Shown: positions 9,369-19,227, numbered from the stretch's first letter. The stretch: 64,000 bases of DNA from Ensifer adhaerens (GCA_900215285.1 OCMG01000004.1:3208001-3272000); one strand, 5' to 3'. The notes: generated by a model not told the origin, from the letters alone. Translations and numbers: made by a program.

Positions 9369-10396
9369 TGCGGGCTGTGGGTGCGATGTCGTCGGAGAAA
9401 CCGCTCGCGCTCAGCCAGGGCGATCCCGCCGGCATAGGTCCCGATATCGCACTGATGGCCTGGACGAAACGGCGGGAACATGGCGTTCCCGCCTTCCTGT
9501 ACATGGGCGACCTGAAGGCGCTGGCGGCGCGCGCGAAGGCGTTGAGGCTCGATGTTCCGATCGTGCCTGCAACACCGGAGACCGCCCTCTCCATCTTTGA
9601 GGCCGCCCTTCCCGGCCTTTCGATCCCCGGTCTCGCACCCGTCGAAGCAGGAACACCCGACAGCCGGAACGCGGCCGCCACCATCGAAGCGATCCGAACG
9701 GCCGTCGAGGAGACCAGAGCCGGGCGAACGAGTGCCGTGGTGACCTGCCCCATCGCCAAGTCCGTGCTCTACTCCGCCGGCTTTCGCTTTCCGGGCCATA
9801 CCGAATATCTGGCCGATCTTGCCGCCGGACCGGACGGCATGGCCCCCCTCCCTGTGATGATGATCGCCAGCCCCGCCCTTCGAACCGTGCCGGTGACGAT
9901 CCATATACCTCTGATCCGGGTCGCGGCGGAACTGACGACAGAGCTGATCGTCAAGACGGCCCGCATTACAGCGCACGATCTGGCTACGCGGTTCGGGATT
10001 GCAAAGCCACGCCTGGCCGTCTCCGGTCTCAACCCGCATGCGGGCGAGAACGGCGCGCTGGGCAAGGAGGACGACGCCGTCGTGCGTCCTGCCATCGAGG
10101 CCCTTCGCGCCGAGGGTATCGATGCTTTCGGCCCTCTGCCGGCCGATACGATGTTTCATGCCGCAGCACGCGCCACCTATGACGTCGCCATCTGCATGTA
10201 TCACGACCAGGCTCTCATCCCCGCCAAGACGCTCGCGTTTGACGACGGCGTGAACGTGACGCTGGGCCTGCCCTTTATCCGAACCTCCCCGGATCATGGC
10301 ACGGCCTTTTCGATTGCCGGCACCGGGCAGGCGAAGCCGGACAGCCTCATCGCAGCCCTGAAATTGGCCGCCGAGATGGCCGCAAGGCCCGCGTGA
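9368..10396 (+). CDS. pdxA: 4-hydroxythreonine-4-phosphate dehydrogenase
   Basis: NAD-dependent, metal-requiring enzyme of the DXP-dependent pyridoxal phosphate pathway; oxidises 4-phosphohydroxy-L-threonine, whose product is condensed by PdxJ. About 342 residues, normal for PdxA. Visible signatures: [15 protein letters not shown] at the N-terminus, the FPGHTEYL metal-binding block, and near the C-terminus [15 protein letters not shown] and the SPDHGTAF motif. The ATG at 9368 overlaps the surA stop codon (ATGA-type overlap). Later in-frame ATG at 9386 and earlier GTG at 9365 are alternatives. It sits in the conserved surA-pdxA-rsmA order and is followed by rsmA after 15 nt. Confidence 0.95.
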   Translation: MRAVGAMSSEKPLALSQGDPAGIGPDIALMAWTKRREHGVPAFLYMGDLKALAARAKALRLDVPIVPATPETALSIFEAALPGLSIPGLAPVEAGTPDSRNAAATIEAIRTAVEETRAGRTSAVVTCPIAKSVLYSAGFRFPGHTEYLADLAAGPDGMAPLPVMMIASPALRTVPVTIHIPLIRVAAELTTELIVKTARITAHDLATRFGIAKPRLAVSGLNPHAGENGALGKEDDAVVRPAIEALRAEGIDAFGPLPADTMFHAAARATYDVAICMYHDQALIPAKTLAFDDGVNVTLGLPFIRTSPDHGTAFSIAGTGQAKPDSLIAALKLAAEMAARPA

Positions 10397-10411
10397 AGAG
10401 GACTTCGTGAC

Positions 10412-11242
10412 ATGGCGACCATAGACGGACTGCCGAAATTGTCGGACGTGATTGCGGCGCATGGGCTGGACGCGAAGAAGTCGCTGGGGCAGAATTTTCT
10501 ATTCGACCTCAACCTCACGCAGAAGATCGCCCGCACGGCAGGCCCGCTGGACGACGTGACGGTCTTCGAGGTCGGCCCGGGGCCTGGCGGCCTCACCCGC
10601 GCGATCTTGTCGCTGAACGCCAAGAAGGTCATTGCCGTGGAGCGCGACGACCGCTGCCTGCCAGCGCTGGCCGAGATTTCCGCGCATTATCCCGGCAAGC
10701 TGGAGGTGATCAGCGGTGATGCGCTGAAAACGGATTTCGGCAGTCTTGCGCCGAAGGATAGCCCGGTCGCGGTCATCGCCAACCTGCCCTATAATGTCGG
10801 CACGCAGTTGCTTCTCAACTGGCTTCTGCCGCCCGTCTGGCCGCCCTTCTGGCAGTCGCTGACACTCATGTTCCAGAAGGAGGTTGGCGAGCGCATCACT
10901 GCAGGCCCCGATGACGACCATTACGGCCGGCTTGCCGTCCTCGCCGGCTGGCGCACGGAAGCGCGCATGGCCTTCGACGTGCCGCCGCAGGCCTTCTCGC
11001 CGCCGCCGAAAGTGACCTCCACCGTCGTACACCTGACGCCACGGGCAAACCCCATCGACTGCGATGCGAAGAAGCTCGGCCGCGTCACTGAAGCCGCTTT
11101 CGGCCAGCGCCGCAAGATGCTGCGCCAGAGCCTCAAGAGCCTCGGGGGCGAAGCTTTGCTGATCAAGGCGGGCATCGACCCGCAAAGACGGGCGGAAACA
11201 CTCTCGGTCGAGGAATTCTGCCGGCTGGCCAATCTGCTGTGA
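10412..11242 (+). CDS. rsmA: 16S rRNA (adenine(1518)-N(6)/adenine(1519)-N(6))-dimethyltransferase
   Basis: RsmA (KsgA) dimethylates two adjacent adenosines in the 3'-terminal hairpin of 16S rRNA and acts as a late 30S assembly checkpoint. The 276-residue protein shows the SAM-binding sequence [12 protein letters not shown], the N6-adenine methylase motif NLPY in [10 protein letters not shown], and the KSLGQNFL entry motif near the N-terminus. Length is typical. It is the last gene of the lptF-rsmA run on the plus strand and converges with the metal ATPase, leaving only about 12 nt between stop codons; I see no clear terminator there. Confidence 0.97.
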   Translation: MATIDGLPKLSDVIAAHGLDAKKSLGQNFLFDLNLTQKIARTAGPLDDVTVFEVGPGPGGLTRAILSLNAKKVIAVERDDRCLPALAEISAHYPGKLEVISGDALKTDFGSLAPKDSPVAVIANLPYNVGTQLLLNWLLPPVWPPFWQSLTLMFQKEVGERITAGPDDDHYGRLAVLAGWRTEARMAFDVPPQAFSPPPKVTSTVVHLTPRANPIDCDAKKLGRVTEAAFGQRRKMLRQSLKSLGGEALLIKAGIDPQRRAETLSVEEFCRLANLL

Positions 11243-11254
11243 GGGCCGAAGCGC

Positions 11255-13099
11255 TCAGGCGACCGAAGGCGAGATGCGCAACGCACGCAGTGCATTCAGG
11301 ATGACAGCGACATCAATGGCTTCCTGCAGCAGCGCGCCTTCGACCGGCTGAAGATAGCCGAAAGCCGCAGCGACCATCGCCAGCACGGAGAGCCCGATCC
11401 CGACGACGACGCTCTCCATTGCAATGTGGCGCGAGGCCCTGGCGATCTCGATGCCTGAACGCAGCCGCTCGATCCGGTCGACCAGAAGCACGACATCGGC
11501 CGTCTCCGCAGACGCCGCAGCGCCCCTTGCCCCCATGGCCACGCCGACATCGGCTGCGGCGAGTGCCGGCGCATCGTTGACGCCATCGCCTACCATCATG
11601 ACGGCGCCGTTCTTGCGCTCGGTCAGCACGACGAGGACCTTCTGATCCGGCGTCAGGCCCGAGTGGATCGCGTCTAGCCCGAGACCATCGGCAATGCGCT
11701 CGGCGACGGCCGCGCGGTCTCCGGTGGCCAGAAGAATGCGCTGGACGCCTTCCCGCCTCAGCCCGACCAGCATGTCCGCCACCTCTTCACGAACCGGGTC
11801 GGCCATAACGATGTAGCCCGCGATCTCGTCCGCGAGAGCGACGGCGACGATGACGGAGCCAGCGTCCGCCTCGGGGAGCGGCAGAGCTGCGGTCTCGGCA
11901 TGTTTCGCAATGAAGCCGTGGCCGCCGACCGCCACCGGCCTGCCATCGACCACACCGCAGACGCCCTCGCCGGGAAATTCCCGCGTTTCGCTGGGAATGG
12001 CGAGATCAAGCTTCCGCGCGCCGGCGGCAGCGACGATCGCCTGCGCAATCGGGTGCTTGGAGGCCTGGTCCAGCGAGGCGGCAAGCCGCAGGATTTCATT
12101 CTCCGTCTGACCTTTTACGACGAGAATCGAAGCGATCTGGGGTCGCCCGTCGGTCAGCGTGCCGGTCTTGTCCAGAATGATCGACTGGATGCGTCCCATA
12201 TTCTCAAGCGGCCGCGCGCCCTTGATGAGGACGCCGAAGTGCGCGGCGCGCGAGAGGCCAGCCACGAGCGCCACCGGCACGGCGAGGATCAGCGGACAGG
12301 GCGTCGCGACAACAAGGACGGTCACGGCGCGGATCGGGTCGCCGGTGAGCCACCAGGCGGCGCCGGCAATCAGCAGGGTGAGAACCAGGAAGCCCACCGA
12401 CCAGCGGTCCGCCAGGCGCGACATCGGCGCCTTGGAGGCTTGCGCGTTTTCCACCAGCCGCACGATGCCGGCATAGGTGCTGTCGTGCGCCTCATGCGTG
12501 GCCAGGAGATCGAACGCATCGCCGGCATTGGTCGCGCCGCTCAAGACAGCGTCGTCCTTCACGACAGAGACCGGCAGGGATTCGCCCGTCAGCGCAGACA
12601 TATTGAGCACGGCATGCGCCGACGCGACCGTGCCATCGACCGGCACGACATCGCCCTGGCGGATCAGCAGGAGATCGCCCGGCAGGACATCATCGACGGA
12701 AACATCCTTCAGCCCGCCTTCAATGTAGCGTGTCGCAGTTCGAGGCACTCGCGACAGCAGCGCATGCATCTCGCGCCGCGCGCGGCCTTCCGCGAAACTC
12801 TCGAGAAACGAGCCGCCCGTATACATCAGGGCGACGATCACGGCGGCCAGAGCCTCTCCGAAGGCCAGCGCAGCCGTCATGGAAAGAACCGCAACGATAT
12901 CGAGCCCGAGTTCGCCCTCAAGCAGGCTGCTGACGATCTGGAAGACCAGCGCGATGAGAACCGGGAGCGTGGCGACCGACCAGAGAATCCGTGCAATCGT
13001 CGCCTGCCCGGTGAGATGAACGAGAAGCCCCAGAACCAGGCCCGCCGCGGCGATCGCCAGCAACGCGATCTTCAGACGATCTTCCTTCGTGTGCTCCAT
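11255..13099 (-). CDS. P1B-type heavy-metal-translocating ATPase lacking an N-terminal metal-binding domain
   Basis: Inner-membrane cation-transporting P-type ATPase. Seen in order: two N-terminal hydrophobic segments, LTGES actuator motif, the channel motif T-P-C-P-L-I in place of the CPC of copper and zinc pumps, DKTGTLTDG phosphorylation site, SKHPIAQAI (the HP motif of P1B pumps) and GDGVNDAPALAAADVG hinge. There is no CxxC HMA domain and no histidine-rich tail, so the metal cannot be assigned by motif; TPC-type pumps fall outside the classic Cu/Zn groups. The start at 13099 has GGGGAGG six bases upstream, giving 614 residues; further upstream codons lack coding character. The VIT-type transporter gene lies 150 nt upstream on the same strand. 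A near-consensus FNR/FixK box is in the gap at 13175-13188. Confidence 0.88.
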   Translation of the reverse strand: MEHTKEDRLKIALLAIAAAGLVLGLLVHLTGQATIARILWSVATLPVLIALVFQIVSSLLEGELGLDIVAVLSMTAALAFGEALAAVIVALMYTGGSFLESFAEGRARREMHALLSRVPRTATRYIEGGLKDVSVDDVLPGDLLLIRQGDVVPVDGTVASAHAVLNMSALTGESLPVSVVKDDAVLSGATNAGDAFDLLATHEAHDSTYAGIVRLVENAQASKAPMSRLADRWSVGFLVLTLLIAGAAWWLTGDPIRAVTVLVVATPCPLILAVPVALVAGLSRAAHFGVLIKGARPLENMGRIQSIILDKTGTLTDGRPQIASILVVKGQTENEILRLAASLDQASKHPIAQAIVAAAGARKLDLAIPSETREFPGEGVCGVVDGRPVAVGGHGFIAKHAETAALPLPEADAGSVIVAVALADEIAGYIVMADPVREEVADMLVGLRREGVQRILLATGDRAAVAERIADGLGLDAIHSGLTPDQKVLVVLTERKNGAVMMVGDGVNDAPALAAADVGVAMGARGAAASAETADVVLLVDRIERLRSGIEIARASRHIAMESVVVGIGLSVLAMVAAAFGYLQPVEGALLQEAIDVAVILNALRALRISPSVA

Positions 13100-13174
13100 G
13101 TCGGCCTCCCCGCAAGCGTGACGTCGCAGACGACGCGGCACAACTCCAATCTGGCGCGCGCCGTGCAACCGGCC

Positions 13175-13188
13175 TTGTTCTGGATCAA
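13175..13188 (-). promoter_or_regulatory. FNR/FixK-like box upstream of the metal ATPase
   Basis: Read on the minus strand the sequence is TTGATCCAGAACAA, nine of ten conserved positions of the FNR/FixK consensus TTGAT-N4-ATCAA. It lies 76-89 nt upstream of the ATPase start, a workable distance for an activator site near -41.5. No strong -10 hexamer could be seen downstream, so the assignment is tentative. Confidence 0.45.
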
Positions 13189-13251
13189 GCGAAAGCCATT
13201 CCGCTCCTGGAACCTACGCGCAGACTTCCCCAAGCGTGCCCGAGGCCCCAA

Positions 13252-13947
13252 TCAGACGGCGACGCCGACCACCTTGCCGATCCCGGCGGTGAGCGCCATG
13301 GCGAGAGCGCCCCAGAAGGTCACGCGGGCCGTTGCCTTGACGATATCGGCCCCGCCTGCCTTGGCACCGACCGCACCCAGCAGCGCAAGGAAGATCAGCG
13401 AGGCGATGGCGACGACATAAACTAGGCTCGCCGGCGGCGCGATGAAGACCATCAGCAACGGCAGGGCTGCTCCCACGGCAAAGGTCGCCGCCGACGTCAG
13501 CGCCGCCTCGACGGGTCGCGCCGCCAGATGCTCGACAATGCCGAGTTCGTCGCGGGCATGCGAACCCAACGCATCGTGGGCCGTCAGCTGCTGGGCGACC
13601 TGCCTTGCCAGATCCGGGGTCAACCCGCGGTCGACATAAATCTGTGCAAGCTCGTCGAGCTCCGCCCCCGGCTGTGTCTCCAGCTCCGTGCGCTCGCGTG
13701 CGAGATCGGCGGTCTCGGTGTCGGACTGTGAACTGACGGAAACATATTCGCCCGCCGCCATCGACATCGCACCGGCCACCAGGCCGGCAACACCAGCCAC
13801 CAGGATTTCAGGCCGCCCTGCGGAGGCAGACGCCACGCCCATGATGAGGCTTGCGGTCGACACGATCCCGTCATTGGCGCCAAGGACGGCCGCGCGCAGC
13901 CAGCCGATGCGCGAGACAAGGTGATTTTCGGAATGCAATCTGCTCAT
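13252..13947 (-). CDS. VIT1/CCC1-family iron/manganese transporter
   Basis: Membrane transporter of the VIT1/CCC1 family, which moves Fe2+ or Mn2+ out of the cytosol (into vacuoles in plants and yeast, out of the cell or into other pools in bacteria). The 231-residue protein begins with the family's G-W-L-R-A-A-V-L-G-A-N-D-G-I-V-S-T-A-S-L segment, followed by A-G-A-M-S-M-A-A-G-E-Y-V-S-V-S-S-Q-S-D, which carries the conserved acidic and methionine residues. A cytoplasmic loop with many Glu residues (about 80-130) corresponds to the metal-binding domain, and three more hydrophobic segments close the protein. AAAGGG precedes the ATG. It is upstream of the P-type ATPase, suggesting a shared role in metal homeostasis. 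I found no convincing Irr or Fur/Mur box in the short upstream region. Confidence 0.92.
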   Translation of the reverse strand: MSRLHSENHLVSRIGWLRAAVLGANDGIVSTASLIMGVASASAGRPEILVAGVAGLVAGAMSMAAGEYVSVSSQSDTETADLARERTELETQPGAELDELAQIYVDRGLTPDLARQVAQQLTAHDALGSHARDELGIVEHLAARPVEAALTSAATFAVGAALPLLMVFIAPPASLVYVVAIASLIFLALLGAVGAKAGGADIVKATARVTFWGALAMALTAGIGKVVGVAV

Positions 13948-14005
13948 GGGCCAGCCCTTTCGCCAAAACGAATATCTTTTTTAGCATATGAGCCTTGAAT
14001 GACGG

Positions 14006-14365
14006 TTGCACAACATGACTTTGGTTGGATGCAAGGCTCAGGGCCTCCACGAATTCCTGTGCGATCATCTCGTGGGCCCCAAGACCTATTCGGCCGGGGA
14101 GGAGTTCGCCTACGATCTTCAAACGCTGAAGCGCGCAATAGTCGTGGGGGAAAAGACTCGTGGCGAGGCCAATCCCGGCGGCCTCAGCAAAATCGGTGAT
14201 GATCTTTTTGTCGTCGTTCCCACCGGCAGAGCCGAGAACCCTATCACATATAAAAATTGGGGCGGGGTCGGCGTACAACCGGATATTGCAGCATCGGCGG
14301 ACAATTCAGAACAGGTTGCTTTGGCACAGATAAAGGCCAGCCTTCCGCCTAAGCTGGAGCAATAG
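14006..14365 (+). pseudogene. S41 family peptidase, C-terminal remnant
   Basis: An open frame of 119 codons whose part from about residue 27 onward matches the C-terminal end of S41 (tricorn/C-terminal-processing) peptidases: T-Y-S-A-G-E-E-F-A-Y-D-L-Q, with the nucleophilic Ser context, then V-G-E-K-T-R-G-E-A-N-P-G-G, P-T-G-R-A-E-N-P-I-T and W-G-G-V-G-V-Q-P-D-I-A. The roughly 25 codons before it do not resemble the family, and the remaining two to three hundred residues of a normal enzyme are absent upstream, where the VIT gene begins on the other strand. This is best read as a relic left by deletion or rearrangement. It converges with gmk, 7 nt away. Expression as a small protein cannot be excluded. 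Confidence 0.75.
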
Positions 14366-14372
14366 CCTCCTC

Positions 14373-15020
<648 letters not shown>

Positions 15021-15023
15021 GTC

Positions 15024-15911
15024 TTACTCCAGATTTTGTACCTGCTCACGGAACTGGTCGATGACGACCTTCAGTTCCAGTCCATGTGCCGTCACGCTCG
15101 CGGCATTGGACTTAGAGCATATCGTGTTTGATTCCCGGTTAAATTCCTGGGCGAGGAAGTCCAGCTTGCGGCCAATAGGTCCGCCTGCCGTGATCAGTTC
15201 GCGCGCAGCGACGACATGCGCCTTCAGCCGGTCGATCTCTTCGCGCAGGTCCGCCTTGGTGGCGATCAGCGCTGCCTCGGCGTGCAGCCGGTCGCGGTCG
15301 AGTGATTGCGTCGCGCCGAGCAGCGCCTCGACTTGCGCCTGCAGGCGCCTGGCAATTTCGGCAGGCTGGCGGGAGGGGTCGGCCTCGACCTTGAGCGCCA
15401 GATCCTCGATCTTCGCCACATGGCCAAGAAGAACGTCGGCAAGGGCAGCACCCTCTCGTTCGCGCATGATGCGCAGGGCCTCAACGGCATCGCGGAAGCT
15501 CGCCAGAAGCGCCGCGGCACGCGCCTCGACCGCCTCTGGCGCTTCGGCCGGCTCACGGAAGTCGATAATTCCGCGCATGCCGAGAAGCGCGGAAAGCGTC
15601 AGCGGCGCGGGGTCGATGGCGTCCCCAAGACGTGCCTTTAGCGACAGAAGCGCCTGCAGCGCCTCCTCGTTGATGACGGCTTCCAGTCGCTCGTCGAGCG
15701 TCGAGAGGTTCAGCGCGATCTGGACGTTGCCCCGGGTGAAGATGGCGCCAGCGACCGCGCGGCAGTCGGCTTCCAGCGCCTCGAGGCCCGGCGGCAGGCG
15801 AAAGCGCAGGTCGAGCCCCTTGCCGTTGACGGAGCGCAGTTCCCAAACCCAGCGAAAGCGGCCGCTCTCGCCTTCAGAACGGGAAAAGCCCGTCATCGAT
15901 TGCAAAGCCAT
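15024..15911 (-). CDS. YicC family protein (YicC/YloC endoribonuclease family)
   Basis: Member of the YicC/YloC family, cytosolic proteins linked to RNA turnover. The protein starts M-A-L-Q-S-M-T-G-F-S-R at 15911, the highly conserved family N-terminus, and ends with the DUF1732-type segment with R-E-I-D-R-L-K-A-H and F-L-A-Q-E-F-N-R-E-S-N-T, giving 295 residues as expected. Thirty-four upstream codons are open but not family-like. The gene is immediately upstream of gmk, the same pairing seen in many bacteria, and downstream of mltG with a strong hairpin in the gap. Confidence 0.92.
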   Translation of the reverse strand: MALQSMTGFSRSEGESGRFRWVWELRSVNGKGLDLRFRLPPGLEALEADCRAVAGAIFTRGNVQIALNLSTLDERLEAVINEEALQALLSLKARLGDAIDPAPLTLSALLGMRGIIDFREPAEAPEAVEARAAALLASFRDAVEALRIMREREGAALADVLLGHVAKIEDLALKVEADPSRQPAEIARRLQAQVEALLGATQSLDRDRLHAEAALIATKADLREEIDRLKAHVVAARELITAGGPIGRKLDFLAQEFNRESNTICSKSNAASVTAHGLELKVVIDQFREQVQNLE

Positions 15912-16035
15912 CAGGTCATGCCCCCATGTCACGCTTGTGGATCGTGCCTTCCGTGCCCGAACGGACGCACGACGCTGCCAATCCCGCTGCAATCTTTCCG
16001 ATTCGCAGGCCAAGCTTCAAGTCTTTGTTCGGATA

Positions 16036-16073
16036 CATGTCGCGAAGCAAAGGCCCTTGACCTTCGCGACATG
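16036..16073 (-). terminator. Strong hairpin between mltG and yicC
   Basis: A perfect 12-bp inverted repeat (CATGTCGCGAAG at 16036-16047 and its complement at 16062-16073) with a 14-nt loop starts one base after the mltG stop codon on the minus strand. There is no U-tract, so it is more likely an mRNA-stabilising or attenuating element within the operon than a complete terminator. Confidence 0.55.
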
Positions 16074-16074
16074 C

Positions 16075-17697
16075 TTACTGCTGAGTAGCCGGCGTCGGGG
16101 CGGTTGCGCCCGCGTCGGTGCCTGTCGGATTTGTCTGCTGTTCCTCGACCTGACGCCACTTCCTGACGTTTGCGTTGTGCTCTTCAAGCGTCGCGGCAAA
16201 GACGTGTCCACCCGTGCCATCAGCCACGAAGTACAGGTCATTGGTCTTGGACGGATTGGCAACAGCTTCCAGCGCCGCGCGGCCCGGATTGCAGATGGGG
16301 CCCGGCGGCAGACCGTCGATGACATAGGTGTTGTAAGGCGTCAGCTTCTTGAGATCCGACTGATAGATCGGACGATCGGACGGTTTCCCCTCGCCGCCGA
16401 AAATGCCGTAGATGACCGTTGGATCGGATTGCAGGCGCATCTTCTTCTCAAGCCGGTTGAGGAAGACGGAAGCGACCAGCGTCCGCTCGTCCGGCTTGCC
16501 TGTCTCCTTCTCGACGATGGAAGCAAGCGTGACGAACTGTTCCTTCGTCTTGATGAAGAGGTCCGGCGAACGCTTGGCCCACAGATCATCCACCAGCTTC
16601 GTTTGCGCCGCCTTCATCTGGGCAACGATTTCGCTGCGCTTGGCGCCACGGGTGAACTTGTAGGTGTCGGGCCGCAACGTTCCTTCATCCGGCATCTTGG
16701 CCGGCAGGTCGCCGTCCAGAACGGGATCGGCGCGGAGCCGGTCGAAAATCTGCTGCACCGTCAGGCCTTCCGGCAGCGTGACCGAGTAGAGGATCGACTT
16801 GCCCGATTCCATCAGCTCGACGATTTCCTTCATCGAGGCGCCAGCCTTGATCTCGTATTCGCCGGCCTTGAGCGTGCGATTGTGCAGGTAGCTCTTGGTC
16901 ACATACTGGAACACGCGGGCATCGGAGATGAGGCCAGAGGCCTCCAGACCACGCGAGATATCGCCCACGCCCCAGCCGGGCTTGACGATGAAGTTCGAAT
17001 TGACGGTTGTCGGGCCTTTCTCTGAAAAGGTCGACAAGCCGTAATAGATCGCACCACCCAACGCGATCGTCAGGAACACGAGGACCGTCATCACGAAATT
17101 GAGGAAGACGACAACCTGGCTGCGCGAACCGCGCGATTTCTTGAGCTTGGGCGGTGGCGCCGGAACAGGCGTCGGACGCAGTGCTTCCTTGGCGGAAACG
17201 GGAATGATGATCGGACCCTGGCTTGGATGCGGAGCCGAAGGGGGGACCGGCTGCGAGGAAGCCTGCGGCTTGACCTGATCGCGTAAAGGTTCCGGTTCCG
17301 ACGGCGCAGGCGGAACGCTCCCGGCTTCGGCGGGACTTGCCTCCGCCTCCTTGCGCGGCTCGATCTCCACGGCCGGAGCCTGCGGCACGGGAACTGCAGC
17401 GGCAGGCGTCTCGGCGGCGGGCGCTTCGTTTTCCACAGCCGCCTGCGCGGCGGGCGTCGGGGCAATCGGCCCCAGTTCTGCGGGATTGATCGCGGCGGGG
17501 CTCGGAATGGCAGCGGGCACGTCAGGCGTCGTCGCGACGGTCTCGACCGGCTCGGCCTTGACCGCCTCGGAATTCACCTGTGCCGCCGCGTCGAAGTTGG
17601 CCTTACCCGCGTCTGCATCGGCGTCAACCGGATGGGTCGGGCGCTGCTCGTCACCGGGCTCTCGCTCGCGTTTCGGGTCGATGTCGTTCACGGGCAT
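16075..17697 (-). CDS. mltG: Endolytic murein transglycosylase MltG
   Basis: Inner-membrane lytic transglycosylase that cleaves nascent glycan strands and is thought to act as a chain-length terminator in peptidoglycan synthesis. The conserved YceG domain is in the C-terminal two thirds, with catalytic Glu in L-A-S-I-V-E-K-E-T-G and the L-P-P-G-P-I-C-N-P-G block near the end. A single transmembrane segment lies at about residues 197-222. The 540-residue protein is much longer than E. coli MltG (340) because of about 190 N-terminal residues that are rich in Ala, Pro and Glu and presumably cytoplasmic and disordered. It lies between fabF and yicC, the common alphaproteobacterial order. Confidence 0.93.
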   Translation of the reverse strand: MPVNDIDPKREREPGDEQRPTHPVDADADAGKANFDAAAQVNSEAVKAEPVETVATTPDVPAAIPSPAAINPAELGPIAPTPAAQAAVENEAPAAETPAAAVPVPQAPAVEIEPRKEAEASPAEAGSVPPAPSEPEPLRDQVKPQASSQPVPPSAPHPSQGPIIIPVSAKEALRPTPVPAPPPKLKKSRGSRSQVVVFLNFVMTVLVFLTIALGGAIYYGLSTFSEKGPTTVNSNFIVKPGWGVGDISRGLEASGLISDARVFQYVTKSYLHNRTLKAGEYEIKAGASMKEIVELMESGKSILYSVTLPEGLTVQQIFDRLRADPVLDGDLPAKMPDEGTLRPDTYKFTRGAKRSEIVAQMKAAQTKLVDDLWAKRSPDLFIKTKEQFVTLASIVEKETGKPDERTLVASVFLNRLEKKMRLQSDPTVIYGIFGGEGKPSDRPIYQSDLKKLTPYNTYVIDGLPPGPICNPGRAALEAVANPSKTNDLYFVADGTGGHVFAATLEEHNANVRKWRQVEEQQTNPTGTDAGATAPTPATQQ

Positions 17698-17832
17698 TCC
17701 TCGAATATTGTCATGAGTACCATCATGTCCTCATGGCCGTTCAATGCGGCGAAAGCTGGGTCCGGGAAAGCCGGCTCCGCAACTGTCGCTATCGAAGATG
17801 GCGGCTCGCCGCTACGCAAGCCGCAAGCAGTG

Positions 17833-19095
17833 TCAATCTGCGTAACGCTTCAGCACGAGCGACGCATTGGTGCCACCGAAGCCGAAAGAGTTCGACAGCG
17901 CGACATCCACCTTGCGGGCGCGCGCCTTGTGGGGCACGAGATCGACGGGCGTCTCGACATCCGGATTATCGAGGTTCAGCGTCGGCGGGGCAATATTATC
18001 GCGGATCGCCAGCGTTGCGAAGATCGCCTCGATCGCGCCCGCAGCACCGAGCAGGTGGCCCGTCGCCGACTTGGTCGAGGACATGGATACTTTCGAAGCA
18101 TGGTCGCCGAGCAGGCGTTCGACGGCGCCAAGCTCGATCGTGTCGGCCATGGTCGACGTGCCGTGCGCGTTGATATAGTCGATATCCGCCGGCGTCAGGC
18201 CTGCACGCTTCAGCGCCATGGTCATGCAGCGGAAGGCGCCCTCGCCGTCTTCCGACGGTGCGGTGATGTGGAACGCATCGCCTGACAGCCCGTAGCCGAC
18301 GACTTCCGCATAAATCTTGGCGCCGCGCGCCTTGGCGTGTTCCAGCTCTTCCAGAACGACGACGCCAGCGCCCTCGCCCATGACGAAGCCGTCGCGGTCT
18401 CGGTCGTAAGGGCGGGATGCCTTTTCGGGACTGTCGTTGTGCTGCGTGGAGAGCGCCTTGCAGGCCGCAAAGCCGGCCAGCGAAATGCGGCTAACCGGGC
18501 TTTCCGTGCCGCCGGCGACCATGACGTCGGCATCGCCCAGCGCGATCAGGCGCGAGGCATCGCCGATGGCATGCGCGCCGGTCGAACAGGCGGTCACGAC
18601 AGCGTGGTTCGGGCCGCGCAGCTTGTGCTTGATGGAGACATGGCCGGAGGCCAGATTGATCAGGCGGCCGGGAATGAAGAAGGGCGAAATGCGGCGGGGG
18701 CCCTTGTCGCGCAGAGTCAGGCCGGCTTCCACGATGCCTTCGATGCCGCCGATGCCGGAGCCGATAAGGACGCCGGTCGCGCATTGATCGTCATCGGTTT
18801 GCGGATGCCAGTCGGCGTCGGCGAGTGCCATGTCGGCGGCAGCGACCGCGTAGACGATGAAGGGATCGACCTTGCGCTGCTCCTTCGGCTCCATCCAGTC
18901 GTCGGCATTGTAGGTGCCGTTGGTGCCGTCGCCAAAGGGGATGCGGCAGGCAATCTTGGCCGGAAGATCCTCGACCTCGAATTCGGTCACCTTGCGGGCG
19001 CCGCTCTTGCCAGCCAGAAGGTTCTTCCAGGTCTCGTCAACACCGCAACCCAGCGGCGTCACCATGCCAAGACCGGTGATTACAACTCGTCTCAT
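17833..19095 (-). CDS. fabF: Beta-ketoacyl-ACP synthase II
   Basis: Elongating condensing enzyme of type II fatty-acid synthesis. The Cys-His-His triad is visible: C in V-T-A-C-S-T-G-A-H, H in N-A-H-G-T-S-T and H in S-A-T-G-H-L-L-G-A-A-G. Start at 19095 gives M-R-R-V-V-I-T-G-L-G-M-V-T-P-L-G, the family N-terminus, and 420 residues; 24 upstream codons are open but not conserved. It is downstream of acpP with the acpP terminator hairpin between them, so part of its transcription may come from its own promoter in the ~200-nt gap. Confidence 0.97.
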   Translation of the reverse strand: MRRVVITGLGMVTPLGCGVDETWKNLLAGKSGARKVTEFEVEDLPAKIACRIPFGDGTNGTYNADDWMEPKEQRKVDPFIVYAVAAADMALADADWHPQTDDDQCATGVLIGSGIGGIEGIVEAGLTLRDKGPRRISPFFIPGRLINLASGHVSIKHKLRGPNHAVVTACSTGAHAIGDASRLIALGDADVMVAGGTESPVSRISLAGFAACKALSTQHNDSPEKASRPYDRDRDGFVMGEGAGVVVLEELEHAKARGAKIYAEVVGYGLSGDAFHITAPSEDGEGAFRCMTMALKRAGLTPADIDYINAHGTSTMADTIELGAVERLLGDHASKVSMSSTKSATGHLLGAAGAIEAIFATLAIRDNIAPPTLNLDNPDVETPVDLVPHKARARKVDVALSNSFGFGGTNASLVLKRYAD

Positions 19096-19227
19096 CGCCC
19101 GCATGCTCCCCATGATCGGCCGCGGCTTGCCCTGTCCGGCCTCGCCACGCCTACCACCCGGTCGCATTACCGGCTCTGCCTTGCGGCTTCAGCTCATTGC
19201 AATGACCGGGATCACTGTTTTTACATT

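Noticed and set aside
13948..14005. Irr or Fur/Mur box upstream of the VIT transporter
   Set aside because: Looked for because VIT genes are often metal-regulated; no palindrome close to either consensus was seen.
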